Notes: generated by a model not told the origin, from the letters alone. Shown: positions 1-8,394, counted from the first letter of the stretch. The stretch is DNA of 43,379 nucleotides from Verrucomicrobiota bacterium (GCA_023446735.1 JAEXPQ010000134.1:1-43379); one strand, 5' to 3'. Numbers and translations: made by a program.

Positions 1-540
1 GTCGACGACACGGCCTTCGCGGCCGCCCTCGCCGCGCCCGCGCTCGTGCTCGATCTCCGACTGGCCGTGGACGATACGGCCACCGCGGACCGTGTTCGTC
101 GCGCCGGCGCGGGCTGCTCCGCGGAACGTCCCCTTTTCGTTCTGGTGGGAGCCGATACTCCCGCCGCGCTGCGCGTCCTGCTGGGTTCGTCTCCAGGCTT
201 GCTGACCTTCGCGGCCCAGGACTCCGGCTGCGAGGCCACGCTGCGAATCCCCACCGCGCCCGCCATCGACCGCGCGGCCGCCGAGGCCTTGGCCGCCGGT
301 CGGCCGCCGCGCGAACTCATCGAGGAGAAGATCGAGAAGACGCGTTTCGACGAGGCCCGCCTCGCCCAGGTCCATGCCAACGGCCTCCGCGAAAGCGACT
401 CCGCCGCTCCCGCGCCCGACACCGCCACGACCAAGCCCGGGGCCACGCCCCCGCCGCCGTTGCGGGACTTGGTGCTCCAACGCGCCGTCTTTCTCCACCG
501 CGCCCTGCTTGCGCTCGGCCGGATTCCCGAGCACACCTGA
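1..540 (+). CDS. Hypothetical protein, 5'-truncated by window edge
   Basis: The reading frame is open from base 1 to the TGA at 538-540, so the start lies outside the window; about 179 C-terminal codons are visible. I do not recognise a family. The visible part is Ala/Leu/Arg-rich, with an alternating hydrophobic stretch around the first 70 codons, a charged helix-like segment (REL-IEEKIEKTRFDEARL, codons about 104-122), a Pro/Thr/Ala-rich linker and a short hydrophobic C-terminal helix. No signal peptide or membrane segment is seen in this part. It ends 3 nt before the phosphatase gene start, so the two are probably co-transcribed. Codon use (GC3-rich) matches the neighbours, which supports a real gene. 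An internal GTG at 46 is in frame but is probably not the start. Confidence 0.7.
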   Translation, partial: VDDTAFAAALAAPALVLDLRLAVDDTATADRVRRAGAGCSAERPLFVLVGADTPAALRVLLGSSPGLLTFAAQDSGCEATLRIPTAPAIDRAAAEALAAGRPPRELIEEKIEKTRFDEARLAQVHANGLRESDSAAPAPDTATTKPGATPPPPLRDLVLQRAVFLHRALLALGRIPEHT

Positions 541-543
541 GCC

Positions 544-1029
544 ATGCCAGCACCGGGCCTCGTCATCGTCGTCTGCACGGGCAACATCTGCCGCAGCCCC
601 ATGGGCGAGAAGCTGCTCCAGCACGCCCTCGCGGCAGAACCGGAGCCGCTGCGTTCGTTGCAGGTCGTGTCGGCCGGCGTCGCCGCCGGTCGCGGCCAAC
701 CGGCCACGGACAACTCCGTCGCGGCGCTCAAGAAGGTCGGCCTCGACCTCTCCGCACACGCCAGTCAGCCGCTCACGCAGGCGATGCTCGACCGCGCCGT
801 GGCCGTGTACTGCATGACCGAGTCGCACCGGACGACCATCGAGCTGGCGTTCGATCGCCCGCCGAAGAATCTGCACCTCTTCCGGGAGTTCGTCGGCCGC
901 GACGGCGACACCGAGATCCCCGATCCCTACGGCGGCAACTTTCGCGAGTACGAGGCCTGTCGCGACAGTTTGGTCGAGGCCGTGCCCTCCTTGGTGAAAC
1001 ACCTGCGTTCGACCGTGGCGGGCGGCTAG
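544..1029 (+). CDS. Low-molecular-weight protein-tyrosine phosphatase family
   Basis: 161 aa. The N-terminus carries the LMW-PTP P-loop CTGNICRS (C11-x5-R17-S18), with Cys11 as the nucleophile and Arg17 binding phosphate. The general-acid loop is seen as DPYGG near residue 127. Length and motif placement fit the Wzb/YwlE/arsenate-reductase-like fold. The family hydrolyses phosphotyrosine (Wzb-type, capsule control) or phosphoarginine (YwlE-type). The second position after the nucleophile is Gly rather than an obvious specificity marker, so the substrate is not assigned. The protein is cytoplasmic, with no signal peptide. ATG 544 lies 3 nt after the upstream stop, implying translational coupling; no strong Shine-Dalgarno is visible. 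No kinase or capsule gene is adjacent. Confidence 0.9.
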   Translation: MPAPGLVIVVCTGNICRSPMGEKLLQHALAAEPEPLRSLQVVSAGVAAGRGQPATDNSVAALKKVGLDLSAHASQPLTQAMLDRAVAVYCMTESHRTTIELAFDRPPKNLHLFREFVGRDGDTEIPDPYGGNFREYEACRDSLVEAVPSLVKHLRSTVAGG

Positions 1030-1099
1030 CCTCCGCAGTGCGGCGGCGTTGCCGCGGCGCGGTCCCCGCGTAGGTTGGTGCGGCACAAGCCGCCCCCCG

Positions 1100-2848
1100 A
1101 TGCGCCTCCGCCCCCTCTCGCTGCGCTGGTCGATCCTGCTCGCGGTGCTCGTCACCGTCGCCCCGGTGGTCGCACTCAGCGTCTACCACGCGAACGGCAT
1201 CCGGCACCAGCAACGCACCGAGCGGCGCGCCGAAGCGCTCCGCCTCGGCGAACAGGCCGCCGCCGGCCTCGGTCGGTACCTGGAGGGCACCCGCCAGCTC
1301 CTCGTCGCCCTCGCCCACGACCCCGCCGTCCGCACTCTCGACAGCCCCCGGGCCACCCTCCGCCTGCGGGAATTGAAGGCCACTTCGCCGCTCTTCGCCA
1401 ACCTGCTGTTGGTCGACGCCCACGGCACCGCCCTCGCCAGCGCCGTCCCGCTGCCCAACCCGGTCAATGTCGCCGACCGCTCCTACTTCCTCCGCCTCCA
1501 GCACAATCGCCGCCTCGGCCTGGGCGAATACCAGATCGGCCGCATCACCGGGCGCCCCGTCATCAACCTGGCCTGCCCCCTCCCGGACCAAGCGCCCGAG
1601 GGTCCGCTCGCCTGCGTGGTCGCCGCGCTCGAGCTCTCGATCCTCGAGCAACTGCTCGACGATTTCCCCCGGCCGGCCGACACGGGCCTCTTCGTCCTCG
1701 ACCGCGGCGGCGTCCTCGTCGCCCAACGCGGCACCGGTTTCGCGGGCGACGGCCAACGGTTCCCCGACTGGGCCGGCCTCCCGCGTGGTCTCCAGTTTTC
1801 CGCCACCGATCACGCCGGCCGGCGCCAGCTCGTGCGCCTCGTGTCGGTCCCGAGCTTGGACGAGGGCATCTGGCTCGGCGTGGCCCAGCCCGAGGCCGCC
1901 GTCGCCCACGACGAAAGGGGCGCCTTTCTGCGCAGCCTCGGACTCACCTCGTTGGGCACGTTGGCCGCGCTGCTCCTCGCCTGGGGCGTCGCCGAACGGC
2001 TTGTGCTGCACCCGACCCGCCGCCTCACGGACGCCGCCGCCGCCCTGGCGGCCGGGGACTGGCGCGCCCGCGCCCGTTTCGACCACGGCGCCGCCGAGCT
2101 GCGCGCGCTGGGTTCCACCTACAACGCGATGGCCGAGCACCTGCACGGCCAGCTCCTACAGCTCGCCCCCCGCCCCGCTTCCGAGACCGGTTCACCCAAC
2201 CTGCTCGAACAGGCCATCGCCGCGCAACACGCGGCCGACACCGCGCTGCGCCGCAGCGAAGCCACCGCCCGCGCCTTCATCGACGCCCTCCCCGAGACCG
2301 CCCTGCTGCTCACGCCCGACGGCACCATCCTGATGACCAACCAGACCGCGGCGGAACGCCTCCGCCGGCCACAGCCCGCCCTGATCGGCACGAACATCGC
2401 CGCCGTGATGTCCCCCGAGCTGTACACCAGCCGTCGCGCACATCTGGAGACCGTGCTCGCCACCCGGGAGCCGGTCGTCTTCGAGGACCAGCGCAACGAT
2501 CGCATCCTCCGCGCCGAGCTCCGGCCGGTGCTCGACCCCGCCGGCACCGTCGTCGCCGTGGCCGTCCTGAGTTTCGACATCACCGACCGCCAACGGATGG
2601 AGGAGCGTCTGCGTCGCTCCGTGGCCGAGCTCGAGCAGGCCCTCGCGGAAGTCCGGACGCTCAGCGGCCTGCTCCCCATCTGCGCCTGCTGCAAGAAGAT
2701 CCGCGACGACCGTGGCTACTGGAGCCACGTCGAACAGTATCTGACCAAGCACACCCGCGCCGAGTTCTCGCACGGTCTCTGCCCCGACTGCCTGCACCGC
2801 CTCTATCCGGAGTACACCGACGAGCCGCCGCCGGAAGGCGCCGCCTGA
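1100..2848 (+). CDS. Membrane sensor: Cache-HAMP-PAS with C-terminal Cys-rich motif, no kinase domain
   Basis: 582 aa from ATG 1100, preferred over an in-frame TTG at 1049 because it places the first membrane segment near residues 10-30. Order: TM1; periplasmic double-Cache-like sensor (about 31-272, with the ADRSYFLRL and GRPVINLACPL segments typical of dCache_1); TM2 (about 277-298); HAMP (about 299-350); linker; PAS (about 395-510, FIDALPETALLLTPDG then FDITDRQ); coiled coil; then a short module with PICACCKKIRDD at about 526-537 and FSHGLCPDC at about 557-565. That last module is a recurring C-terminal motif in environmental bacterial sensors, and its CACC and CPDC cysteines could bind a metal. 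There is no HisKA/HATPase, GGDEF, EAL or MCP domain, so output must go through a partner or the Cys module. The ligand is unknown. Confidence 0.85.
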   Translation: MRLRPLSLRWSILLAVLVTVAPVVALSVYHANGIRHQQRTERRAEALRLGEQAAAGLGRYLEGTRQLLVALAHDPAVRTLDSPRATLRLRELKATSPLFANLLLVDAHGTALASAVPLPNPVNVADRSYFLRLQHNRRLGLGEYQIGRITGRPVINLACPLPDQAPEGPLACVVAALELSILEQLLDDFPRPADTGLFVLDRGGVLVAQRGTGFAGDGQRFPDWAGLPRGLQFSATDHAGRRQLVRLVSVPSLDEGIWLGVAQPEAAVAHDERGAFLRSLGLTSLGTLAALLLAWGVAERLVLHPTRRLTDAAAALAAGDWRARARFDHGAAELRALGSTYNAMAEHLHGQLLQLAPRPASETGSPNLLEQAIAAQHAADTALRRSEATARAFIDALPETALLLTPDGTILMTNQTAAERLRRPQPALIGTNIAAVMSPELYTSRRAHLETVLATREPVVFEDQRNDRILRAELRPVLDPAGTVVAVAVLSFDITDRQRMEERLRRSVAELEQALAEVRTLSGLLPICACCKKIRDDRGYWSHVEQYLTKHTRAEFSHGLCPDCLHRLYPEYTDEPPPEGAA

Positions 2849-2884
2849 AGCGCCGCCATCGCCCCGCGCCCCGAGGCGCGCCGC

Positions 2885-4261
2885 TCACGCCCGGCGGCGC
2901 AGGCGGAACGCGCCCGCGCCGTCATGTCCGTGTTCCCACGGCCGGCCGAGCGCGGAGTCCTCGAGCCCGAACCCGGCGCCCGCGGGGCCGGCGAGGAACG
3001 CCTCGATCACCTCGGCGTTCTCCTCTGGCTCGAGACTGCAGGTCGAGTAGACGAGCTTGCCACCCGGCCGCACGAAGCGCGCCGCCGCCGCGAGCATCCG
3101 TCCCTGCACCTCGGCCAGTTGCGTGAACTCGTCGGGCTTGAGGCGCCACTTGGCGTCGATCCGGTGCCGAATGACTCCAGTGTTCGAGCACGGCACGTCG
3201 ATGAACACCCCGTCGTACTCGCCCGGCAGGCCGCGCGCGACGAGCTCGGCGGACGCCAGCGCGAGCACGTCGGCCCCGTGCAACACGATCTCGGTCGCCA
3301 GCCCGGCCGCGCGCCAGCGCGCGACGTTCTCCTCGAAACGTTTCATCCGCCCTCCCGCGCGATCGACCGCGACGACCCGGCCCGCGCCCATCAGGTCGGC
3401 CAGCTGGAGCGTCTTGCCGCCGGGCGCGGCGCACAGCTCAAGCCAGTTCTCGCCGGCCGCCGGCGCGGCCAAGGTCGGGGCCAACCGTGTCGCCGGATCC
3501 TGGAGATAGCACTGCCCGGCCGCGAGCGCCGGCTGGATCTCCGCCCAGCGGCCATGGGCGAGACGGTACCACCCGGCCCACGGTGTCGGTTCGAGCCCGG
3601 CCGGCGGCGGTGTCGCGGCCCGCCAGCGCACCTGCACCTGCGCCGTCTCCTGGTTCCACTCCAGCAGGCGCCGGGTCTCCGCGGCGCCGAATTCGGCCGC
3701 CCAGCGCCGCACCAGCCAGGTGGGATGACTGAAGAACGCCGCCAAGTCCTCCACCGGCGCGTCGGCGGGAGGGATCGGCGCCTCGCGCAGGACCGGCGCG
3801 GCGCGGCGCAACACGGCATTGACCAGCCCGGCCTCGGGCGCGCTGAGCTGACGTTTGGCCTGCTCCACCGCGTTGTCCACGACCGCGGCGGCCGGCGCGT
3901 CCGGTTTTTCGATCAACTCGGCACCGGCGATCGCCAGGAGCGCCTGCAGCCGCGCGCGCGGCGCCCGCTCGATCAACGGCCGAAACGTCTCGTCCGTCCG
4001 CCGCCAGTGGCGCAACGCCGCGTAAAACAGATTCTGCGCGGGCCCCCGGTCGGCCGAGCCGCCGGCCAGGTCGCTGAGCAGGTGGTCCGCCCGTCCCTGC
4101 CCTTCGCGCCAGCCCGCCACCAACGCCACCGCGAGGGTCCACGTCTCGGCGGCCGAGGGGCCGCGCGCCCGTTCCCCCCGGCTTTCGCCACCACCACTGC
4201 GGGCCGGTCGACCGCTGGAAAAGCGGTGCTGGGAAGGATGGCGGGGCAAGGCAGAGTCCAT
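2885..4261 (-). CDS. rsmB: 16S rRNA (cytosine-5)-methyltransferase, RsmB/Sun type
   Basis: 458 aa from ATG 4261; in-frame ATGs at 4288 and 4294 and a TTG at 4309 are possible but would overlap the divergent promoter. The N-terminus (about 30-165) is a NusB-like RNA-binding domain with the usual ARLQALLAIAGAEL helix. The C-terminal half is a Rossmann SAM methyltransferase: motif I LCAAPGGKT, then VDRAGGRMKR, motif IV DVPCSNTG (PCS instead of the plainer PCSGTG but with the Cys kept), and motif VI VYSTCSLEPEENAEVI with the catalytic Cys. The family makes m5C967 in 16S rRNA. The gene converges on the sensor gene (36 nt between stops) and is divergent from the GreA-domain gene. Confidence 0.92.
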   Translation of the reverse strand: MDSALPRHPSQHRFSSGRPARSGGGESRGERARGPSAAETWTLAVALVAGWREGQGRADHLLSDLAGGSADRGPAQNLFYAALRHWRRTDETFRPLIERAPRARLQALLAIAGAELIEKPDAPAAAVVDNAVEQAKRQLSAPEAGLVNAVLRRAAPVLREAPIPPADAPVEDLAAFFSHPTWLVRRWAAEFGAAETRRLLEWNQETAQVQVRWRAATPPPAGLEPTPWAGWYRLAHGRWAEIQPALAAGQCYLQDPATRLAPTLAAPAAGENWLELCAAPGGKTLQLADLMGAGRVVAVDRAGGRMKRFEENVARWRAAGLATEIVLHGADVLALASAELVARGLPGEYDGVFIDVPCSNTGVIRHRIDAKWRLKPDEFTQLAEVQGRMLAAAARFVRPGGKLVYSTCSLEPEENAEVIEAFLAGPAGAGFGLEDSALGRPWEHGHDGAGAFRLRRRA

Positions 4262-4281
4262 GGCGAGGGATGAGACACAGT

Positions 4282-4310
4282 TTGACATCACCATGCAATA
4301 GCCGCTCAAC
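4282..4310 (+). promoter_or_regulatory. Candidate sigma-70 promoter for the GreA-domain gene
   Basis: A perfect TTGACA hexamer at 4282-4287 sits in the rsmB/GreA-domain intergenic region, about 55 nt before ATG 4342. The -10 at 17-18 nt spacing (around 4305-4311, CTCAACT) is poor, so this is a weak call based mainly on the -35 and on position. Confidence 0.3.
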
Positions 4311-4341
4311 TCTTACCCTTCCGCAATTCGACCAAGATTTT

Positions 4342-6189
4342 ATGAACGCTGAAGCCGTCCAAGATTTGATCTCCCTTAAGCCCGACCTGAAGCCGTCCAA
4401 GGCCAAGCTCGAGGCGATGAAGCCCGGCGCGTACTGCGTGCATCGCAGTTGGGGCTTCGGCCGCATCAAGTCCTACGACTCCGCTAGTCGGAAGCTGCTG
4501 ATCGATTTTGACGGCAAGCCCGGCCACCCGATGGACCCGGTGTTCTGTATCGGCACCCTCGAAGTTCTCCCGGAGAAGCACCTGCTCGTCCGCCAGCAGA
4601 CCGAGGCCGCCACGATCAAGGACCTCATCGAGAACAACCCCGCCCAGCTCGTCGTCGAAGCCCTCGCCACCTATCCGGGCCACGCCGCCACCGGCGTGGA
4701 ACTGGAGAATCTGTTCAGCAGCGTGCTCGGCGCCGACAAATCCAAGAAGTGGTGGACCGCCGCCAAGAAGCAGCTCGCCGGCGACCCGCGCGTCGCCGTG
4801 CCCGCCAAGCGCACCGAGGTCTACAAATTGCGCGAAGAGCCGGTGAATCCCGAGGACGAACTCATGGAGGAGTTCAAGAACACCCGCTCGCCGCGCCGCC
4901 GCCTCGAGACCGCCGCCAAGCTGCTCACCACCGCGAAGAAGAAGGACCTCAAGCCTCTCGCCACCGAGCTCCTCGCCGACGTCACCACCATCGTCAAGGA
5001 CACCGCCACCCTCGAGCTCGCCGAGCGCCTCCACGGCGCCTGGGTCCGCAACGACCTCGCCGCCATCGCCGGCCAGGACCTCGCCACCCTCGAGCCCAAG
5101 GTCGAGGAGATCGTCGCCAACGAGCGCGACCTCCCCGCCATCGCCGAGAAACTGCCTACCGGCACGCACGTCCGCCTGCTCGATCTCATCCACTCCGCCC
5201 ACCCGACCGCGTGGAAGGAGATCGTCTTCAATCTCCTCAAGCTGAGCTCCGGCAAGTTCACCACCGAGTGCGTGAACTTCCTCCTCGACCACGAGTGCGG
5301 CCCCGAGATCACCACGACCTTCCAGCGTTGGCAGGGCGAGCAGAACCTGCGCGCGCCGGTGCTGCTCTGGATCGTCAAGAACCGCAACACCCGCAAGTTC
5401 TCCGTCCTGCTCAACGATCTCATCGGGCCCCGCCTCCTCACCGCGATCCTCTTCGCCATCGATTACGAGGCGCTCCAGACCGCCAGCGCCCGCCGCATGC
5501 CGCTCGCCGACATCCTCAGCGACGACGCCGATCTTATCCCCGACCTCCTCGCGACCGCCGACATGGAGACCGCGCGAGACCTGGCCAACACCCTCCTGCT
5601 CAACCAGGGCTTCGAGGAACTCACCAAGAAGTCGCTGCTCGCCCGCTTCATCAAGCTCTTCCCCGACATCCAGTCGCTCGTCGCCAGCGACGAGGGCGAC
5701 AAGGGCGAGGCCCTGCTCGTCTCGAAGGAGAGCTACGACCGCAAGCGCGAGGAATACGACACCATCGTCACCAAGAAGATTCCGGAGAACTCCAAGGCCA
5801 TCGCCGCCGCCCGCGAACACGGCGACCTCAAGGAGAATTCCGAATACAAGATGGCCAAGCAGGACCAGTCGCTCCTTCTCGCCCAGAAGAGCCAGCTCGA
5901 GCGCGAGCTCGGCAGCGCCCGCGTGACCGATTTCAAGGACGTCACCGTCGACTCCGTCGGCGTCGGCTCCGTCGTCGACCTGCGCGATCTCGGCTCCCGC
6001 AAGAGCATCACCTACTCGATCCTCGGCGCCTGGGACAGCAACCCGGACCGCGGCGTCATGTCCTACAAGACCCCGCTCGGCCTCGCCCTCCTGTCCAAGA
6101 AGGTCGGTGACGAAGTGAAGGTGAAGATCGGCGGCGAGGAGCACTCCTACTCGATCCAGGCCATCCGCCGCCACGTCGACGCGAAGTAA
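4342..6189 (+). CDS. GreA/GreB-type transcript-cleavage factor with long N-terminal extension
   Basis: 615 aa, against about 158 aa for ordinary GreA. The last about 155 residues are Gre-like: a coiled-coil N-domain with AREHGDLKENSEY, whose DLKENSEY acidic tip matches the catalytic tip of GreA that reaches into the RNA polymerase secondary channel, followed by the FKBP-like globular C-domain (VGSVVDLRDL ... IGGEEHSYSI). The N-terminus (about 30-80) has GAYCVHRSWGFGRI, which resembles the small Tudor/CarD-like beta-barrels of RNAP-binding proteins; residues about 90-450 look all-helical. A similarly long GreA is known in Chlamydia, another PVC member. ATG 4342 is chosen over GTG 4270 because the conserved-looking protein begins there and 4270 would overlap rsmB's upstream region. 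It probably rescues backtracked RNAP. A strong terminator follows. Confidence 0.85.
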   Translation: MNAEAVQDLISLKPDLKPSKAKLEAMKPGAYCVHRSWGFGRIKSYDSASRKLLIDFDGKPGHPMDPVFCIGTLEVLPEKHLLVRQQTEAATIKDLIENNPAQLVVEALATYPGHAATGVELENLFSSVLGADKSKKWWTAAKKQLAGDPRVAVPAKRTEVYKLREEPVNPEDELMEEFKNTRSPRRRLETAAKLLTTAKKKDLKPLATELLADVTTIVKDTATLELAERLHGAWVRNDLAAIAGQDLATLEPKVEEIVANERDLPAIAEKLPTGTHVRLLDLIHSAHPTAWKEIVFNLLKLSSGKFTTECVNFLLDHECGPEITTTFQRWQGEQNLRAPVLLWIVKNRNTRKFSVLLNDLIGPRLLTAILFAIDYEALQTASARRMPLADILSDDADLIPDLLATADMETARDLANTLLLNQGFEELTKKSLLARFIKLFPDIQSLVASDEGDKGEALLVSKESYDRKREEYDTIVTKKIPENSKAIAAAREHGDLKENSEYKMAKQDQSLLLAQKSQLERELGSARVTDFKDVTVDSVGVGSVVDLRDLGSRKSITYSILGAWDSNPDRGVMSYKTPLGLALLSKKVGDEVKVKIGGEEHSYSIQAIRRHVDAK

Positions 6190-6211
6190 GCGCCGTCGCT
6201 CCTCCGTTTCC

Positions 6212-6247
6212 GAAGCCGCGCTCCCCGGAGCGCGGCTTCCTCGTTTT
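6212..6247 (+). terminator. Rho-independent terminator of the GreA-domain gene
   Basis: A perfect 12-bp GC-rich stem (6212-6223 with 6228-6239) and 4-nt loop CCCG, followed by CTCGTTTT, lying 22 nt after the stop codon at 6189. Confidence 0.8.
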
Positions 6248-6547
6248 CCGAGCTTTGAACGGCTCAGCCGAAGCGGGCGCATCCGGCCACCCCCACGAGT
6301 CCGCCTTCGGCGCGGCACCTCGCCCCGCCCAGGCTCTCCCGGATGCTTCACCCGCATAGCGAGGGCGGACGCGGGGCGTTGGAGCAAGATCTGCCGGCTT
6401 TTCGATCCGTCACGGCGGGCCCGAAGCCTCGGCCGCTTTCACGGCGGGTGACATTTCCGGGCACCTGCCGCCGGTGCACAAGCGGCAGGGCCCGCACCGG
6501 AGGAGAGACTACAGGCCGGCAGCTCGGGTTTCAGAATGCGAGCCGGC
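6248..6547. other. Gene-free interval between GreA-domain gene terminator and meaB stop
   Basis: No frame with convincing codon use or start signal was found on either strand. The only structure seen is a perfect 8-bp hairpin (CCTGCCGC at 6464-6471 with GCGGCAGG at 6482-6489). An overlapping alternative pairs CCGGTGC 6471-6477 with GCACCGG 6494-6500. Neither is followed by a T-run, so terminator function for the minus-strand meaB gene is doubtful. Confidence 0.4.
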
Positions 6548-7714
6548 CTACGCAAACCCGCCGCTGGCGAGCAACTGCTGCGCCGCGGTCACGGCCGGCA
6601 ACCGCCCGCCCGCCACGGCCTGCTCGATGTGGACCAGGTCGGCTCGCACCGCCGGCGAGCCGTAGAACCGCGCCTTCAACGCCTCGTGCACCAGCGCGTG
6701 CAGCCATTCGACCGCCTGGGCATGCCGGCGCTCCTGCAGGAAACCGCCCTTGCGGCAGTGGTCGAAGAACGCGCCAACCTTCGCCCAGATCTCGTCGACG
6801 CCCTCGCCGGTCACCGCCGACCCGGCCAGCGCCGGCGTCGCCCAGCCGGCCGTGGTCGGCTGCAGGAAATGCAGCACGCGCTGCATCTCGGCCCGCGCCG
6901 CCATCGCCCGCTGCCGGTTGTCGCCGTCGGCCTTGTTGATCACGACCAGATCGGCCAACTCGATGATGCCTTTCTTGATACCCTGCATCTCATCACCCGC
7001 ACCGGCGATGAGCACCACGAAGAAACAGTCCACCATGGAGCGCACCGTCACCTCGTTCTGGCCGACGCCCACGGTCTCGATCAGCACGGTGTCGAAGCCC
7101 GCGGCCTCGCACACCAACAGCGCCTCGCGGCTCTTGCGCGCCACCCCGCCGAGCGAGCCGCCCGAGGGCGAAGGCCGGATGAACGCGCGCGGATGTCGGC
7201 TGAGTTTCTCCATGCGCACCTTGTCGCCCAGCACGCTGCCGCCATGCACGCTGCTCGACGGATCGACCGCCAGCACCGCGACCTTGCGCCCCGCCTCGCA
7301 CAACCGCGTCCCGAGGCACTCGATGAACGTGCTCTTGCCCGCGCCGGGGATCCCGGTGATGCCCACCCGCATCGCCCCGCCGGTGAACGGCAGCAGCCGG
7401 GTGAGCAATGTCTGGGCGAGTTCCTGGTGCGCCGGGGCGTTGCTCTCGATGAGCGTGATCGCCCGCGCCAGCACGCTCAGGTCGCCGGCCCGCACGCCGT
7501 GGAAATAGTCGTCGAGCGAAAGCTGCCGCCGCTTCACTCCGGGCTGGTGACGCACGTCGCCGCTCGGCTGGACACCCAGCGCCACCTTGGTGGCGAATTC
7601 CGCCCCCGCGTCGTCCGGCACCCAGTCGGGCTTGGAGGCGAGACCATGACCATGATGGCCATGGTGCCGCGGCGCTGGTTCCGGATGCGAATGGCAGGAG
7701 GACTCGGTTGACAT
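6548..7714 (-). CDS. meaB: MeaB/ArgK-type G-protein chaperone of B12-dependent acyl-CoA mutase
   Basis: 388 aa from ATG 7714 (an in-frame ATG at 7765 would add 17 residues). It is a P-loop GTPase of the G3E/MeaB group: Walker A GIPGAGKST (about residue 125), switch DPSSSVHGGSVLGDKVRM, GSLGGVARKSRE, Walker B IETVGVGQNE, and NKAD for guanine specificity. The family loads and protects adenosylcobalamin in methylmalonyl-CoA mutase-type enzymes. Unusually, the first about 25 residues hold a His-rich run (HSHPEPAPRHHGHHGHG), which recalls the metal-storing tails of HypB/UreG. No mutase or cobalamin gene is nearby in this window. It is divergent from the small membrane protein at 7860. Confidence 0.9.
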   Translation of the reverse strand: MSTESSCHSHPEPAPRHHGHHGHGLASKPDWVPDDAGAEFATKVALGVQPSGDVRHQPGVKRRQLSLDDYFHGVRAGDLSVLARAITLIESNAPAHQELAQTLLTRLLPFTGGAMRVGITGIPGAGKSTFIECLGTRLCEAGRKVAVLAVDPSSSVHGGSVLGDKVRMEKLSRHPRAFIRPSPSGGSLGGVARKSREALLVCEAAGFDTVLIETVGVGQNEVTVRSMVDCFFVVLIAGAGDEMQGIKKGIIELADLVVINKADGDNRQRAMAARAEMQRVLHFLQPTTAGWATPALAGSAVTGEGVDEIWAKVGAFFDHCRKGGFLQERRHAQAVEWLHALVHEALKARFYGSPAVRADLVHIEQAVAGGRLPAVTAAQQLLASGGFA

Positions 7715-7807
7715 GACGAACGTCCGATGGCGTCGCAAAACGCCGCCGTTGGCAACACGGCACATGCCGGCGCGACCAGCTTCGTGCGCACCCGGCCGCG
7801 GGTCCGT

Positions 7808-7826
7808 TTGAATGAACGCGATTCAA
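7808..7826. promoter_or_regulatory. Dyad in the divergent meaB upstream region
   Basis: TTGAAT at 7808-7813 and ATTCAA at 7821-7826 form a perfect 6-bp dyad with a 7-nt spacer between the two divergent genes, a possible operator. Chance occurrence is quite possible. Confidence 0.2.
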
Positions 7827-7859
7827 GCACGCTGGCACCGCCGCTGCTGAATTGCGCCC

Positions 7860-8222
7860 ATGAAGACGAGCTCACCAGCAGCGGCGGTCAAACCGGCCAC
7901 CCGATGCGTGTTCGCCGCCTACCTCGCCGCCGGCCTTCTGGGGGTAGCCCTCCTCGCGCTCGCCGCAGGAGAAGGCCAACTACGCCTGGTGGCCTGCGCC
8001 GCACTCGGGGGCATCGCCGCCACGTTGCTCCGCCTCGCCCTGCACGCCTCCGGCGAATGGCACGAGTGCGTCGCCGAGGAGGACTGGCCCGAGGAGACGG
8101 CACCGGCCTCCGCGATTCGTCAGCCCATGGGGGTGAGCCCCGCCGCGCCCCCCAACCGCGAGCGGGCGCCGGCGATTGTGCGCTACCGACATCCCAGCTC
8201 CGCGCAACGTTCCCGCCAGTGA
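7860..8222 (+). CDS. Hypothetical small membrane protein
   Basis: 120 aa. Two hydrophobic segments (about 17-36 and 42-56) are separated by a short EGQLR turn, followed by an acidic patch (ECVAEEDWPEE) and a Pro/Arg-rich C-terminal tail. This suggests a two-TM hairpin with a soluble tail. Codon use is GC3-rich like its neighbours. There is no recognisable family. It is divergent from meaB and 91 nt upstream of tRNA-Met on the same strand. No clear ribosome-binding site was found. Confidence 0.55.
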   Translation: MKTSSPAAAVKPATRCVFAAYLAAGLLGVALLALAAGEGQLRLVACAALGGIAATLLRLALHASGEWHECVAEEDWPEETAPASAIRQPMGVSPAAPPNRERAPAIVRYRHPSSAQRSRQ

Positions 8223-8313
8223 AACCGAGGGTCCACGCGGCCGGCGCGCGTTTCCGCGGAGATTTTTGTTGGCAAGAGGCCCCCCGCCCGGCAAATCAGC
8301 CGCTCCGTTTTGC

Positions 8314-8388
8314 GCCAGAGTAGCTCAGTGGTAGAGCAGGGGACTCATAAGCCCTTGGTCGGCAGTTCAATCCTGCCCTCTGGCACCA
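8314..8388 (+). tRNA. tRNA-Met (CAU), elongator-like
   Basis: 75 nt including an encoded CCA. Acceptor GCCAGAG (8314-8320) pairs with CTCTGGC (8378-8384), followed by discriminator A and CCA (8386-8388). D stem GCTC/GAGC, anticodon CAT at 8346-8348 in the loop CTCATAA, T arm GGCAG-TTCAATC-CTGCC. The anticodon stem is 4 pairs (one G-U) plus an A31/G39 mismatch. The lack of three consecutive G-C pairs at the bottom of the anticodon stem and the paired 1-72 end argue for elongator Met or an Ile2 (lysidine) tRNA rather than initiator. These two cannot be separated by eye. Confidence 0.95.
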
Positions 8389-8394
8389 CTTTTG

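Noticed and set aside
1049..1099. TTG 1049 as the start of the Cache/PAS sensor
   Set aside because: It would put 17 Arg/Pro/Gly residues before the first membrane helix; ATG 1100 gives a normal membrane-protein N-terminus.
2865..2880. Hairpin CGCGCC-CCGA-GGCGCG between the convergent sensor and rsmB genes as a terminator
   Set aside because: Only 6 bp with no T-run on either strand; too weak to call in GC-rich DNA.
8223..8313. Sigma-70 promoter for tRNA-Met (TTGGCA near 8270)
   Set aside because: The -10 region at 17-18 nt spacing (CAAATC/AAATCA) is too poor to support a call.
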